This document shows positions 6,571-6,635 of a stretch of DNA of 6,635 nt, one piece after another (positions within the stretch are counted from its first letter, which is position 1; each line of letters opens with the position of its first letter). The notes below the pieces were generated by a model. It saw only the letters and a list, made by a program, of their open reading frames with translations, was not told the DNA's origin and did not search any database. The translations under genes and the position numbers were made by a program. This DNA is from Mucilaginibacter sp. (GTDB taxonomy: Bacteria > Bacteroidota > Bacteroidia > Sphingobacteriales > Sphingobacteriaceae), in NCBI GenBank assembly GCA_025934475.1, contig JAICXZ010000187.1, forward strand, positions 1 through 6,635. The letters are read 5' to 3'.

Positions 6571-6592
6571 AATACTTTCCATTAAAAATTAT

Positions 6593-6626
6593 AAAGAAAG
6601 CGCCTATTAAACCCGGCGCTTTCTTT
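6593..6626 (+). terminator. terminator hairpin after the Fe-S carrier gene
   Basis: A perfect 12-bp stem (6593-6604 AAAGAAAGCGCC with 6615-6626 GGCGCTTTCTTT) encloses a 10-base loop, 22 bases after the stop codon. The T-rich 3' arm serves as the U-tract, and the stem reads similarly from both strands, so it may act in both directions, also stopping a gene arriving from beyond the window edge. Confidence 0.85.
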
Positions 6627-6635
6627 GCTACGACC

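Overview
The window most likely comes from a Bacteroidota chromosome, probably Sphingobacteriales (Mucilaginibacter- or Pedobacter-like). Three things point there: gene starts lack clear Shine-Dalgarno sequences, two starts are preceded by the Bacteroidota -7 element TAnnTTTG, and the proteins (DnaA, a stand-alone acyl-CoA mutase large subunit, a small membrane-anchored unknown protein) have a Bacteroidota look. The taxon is inferred from my knowledge of these families; no database was searched.

Layout. Positions 1-1921 carry three forward genes: a NUDIX hydrolase, a short DUF433-type antitoxin-like protein, and a compact RtcB-family RNA ligase-like protein. They converge on dnaA, which lies on the minus strand at 2044-3471 and is closed by a strong intrinsic terminator at 1982-2015. 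A 433-base AT-rich gap (3472-3904) separates dnaA from a minus-strand mutase gene (3905-5452). That gene encodes the TIM-barrel and substrate-binding part of a methylmalonyl-CoA mutase-type enzyme and has no cobalamin-binding domain. A short intergenic region holding a nested inverted repeat follows, then a minus-strand gene for a small single-pass membrane protein of unknown function (5602-6132). The window ends with a divergent forward gene for an A-type iron-sulfur carrier (IscA/SufA/ErpA family), with a good -7 element before it and a 12-bp terminator hairpin after it.

The genes are mostly unrelated housekeeping functions: nucleotide-sugar or ADP-ribose clean-up, RNA repair, replication initiation, acyl-CoA rearrangement and Fe-S assembly. 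They do not form one pathway. The least ordinary items are the compact RtcB-like protein, which keeps its full set of predicted metal and guanylation residues although about 50-60 residues are missing between two motifs; the orphan DUF433 gene just upstream of it; and the nested repeat upstream of the mutase. I see no CRISPR array, transposase, prophage, tRNA or rRNA, and no convincing new multi-gene system.
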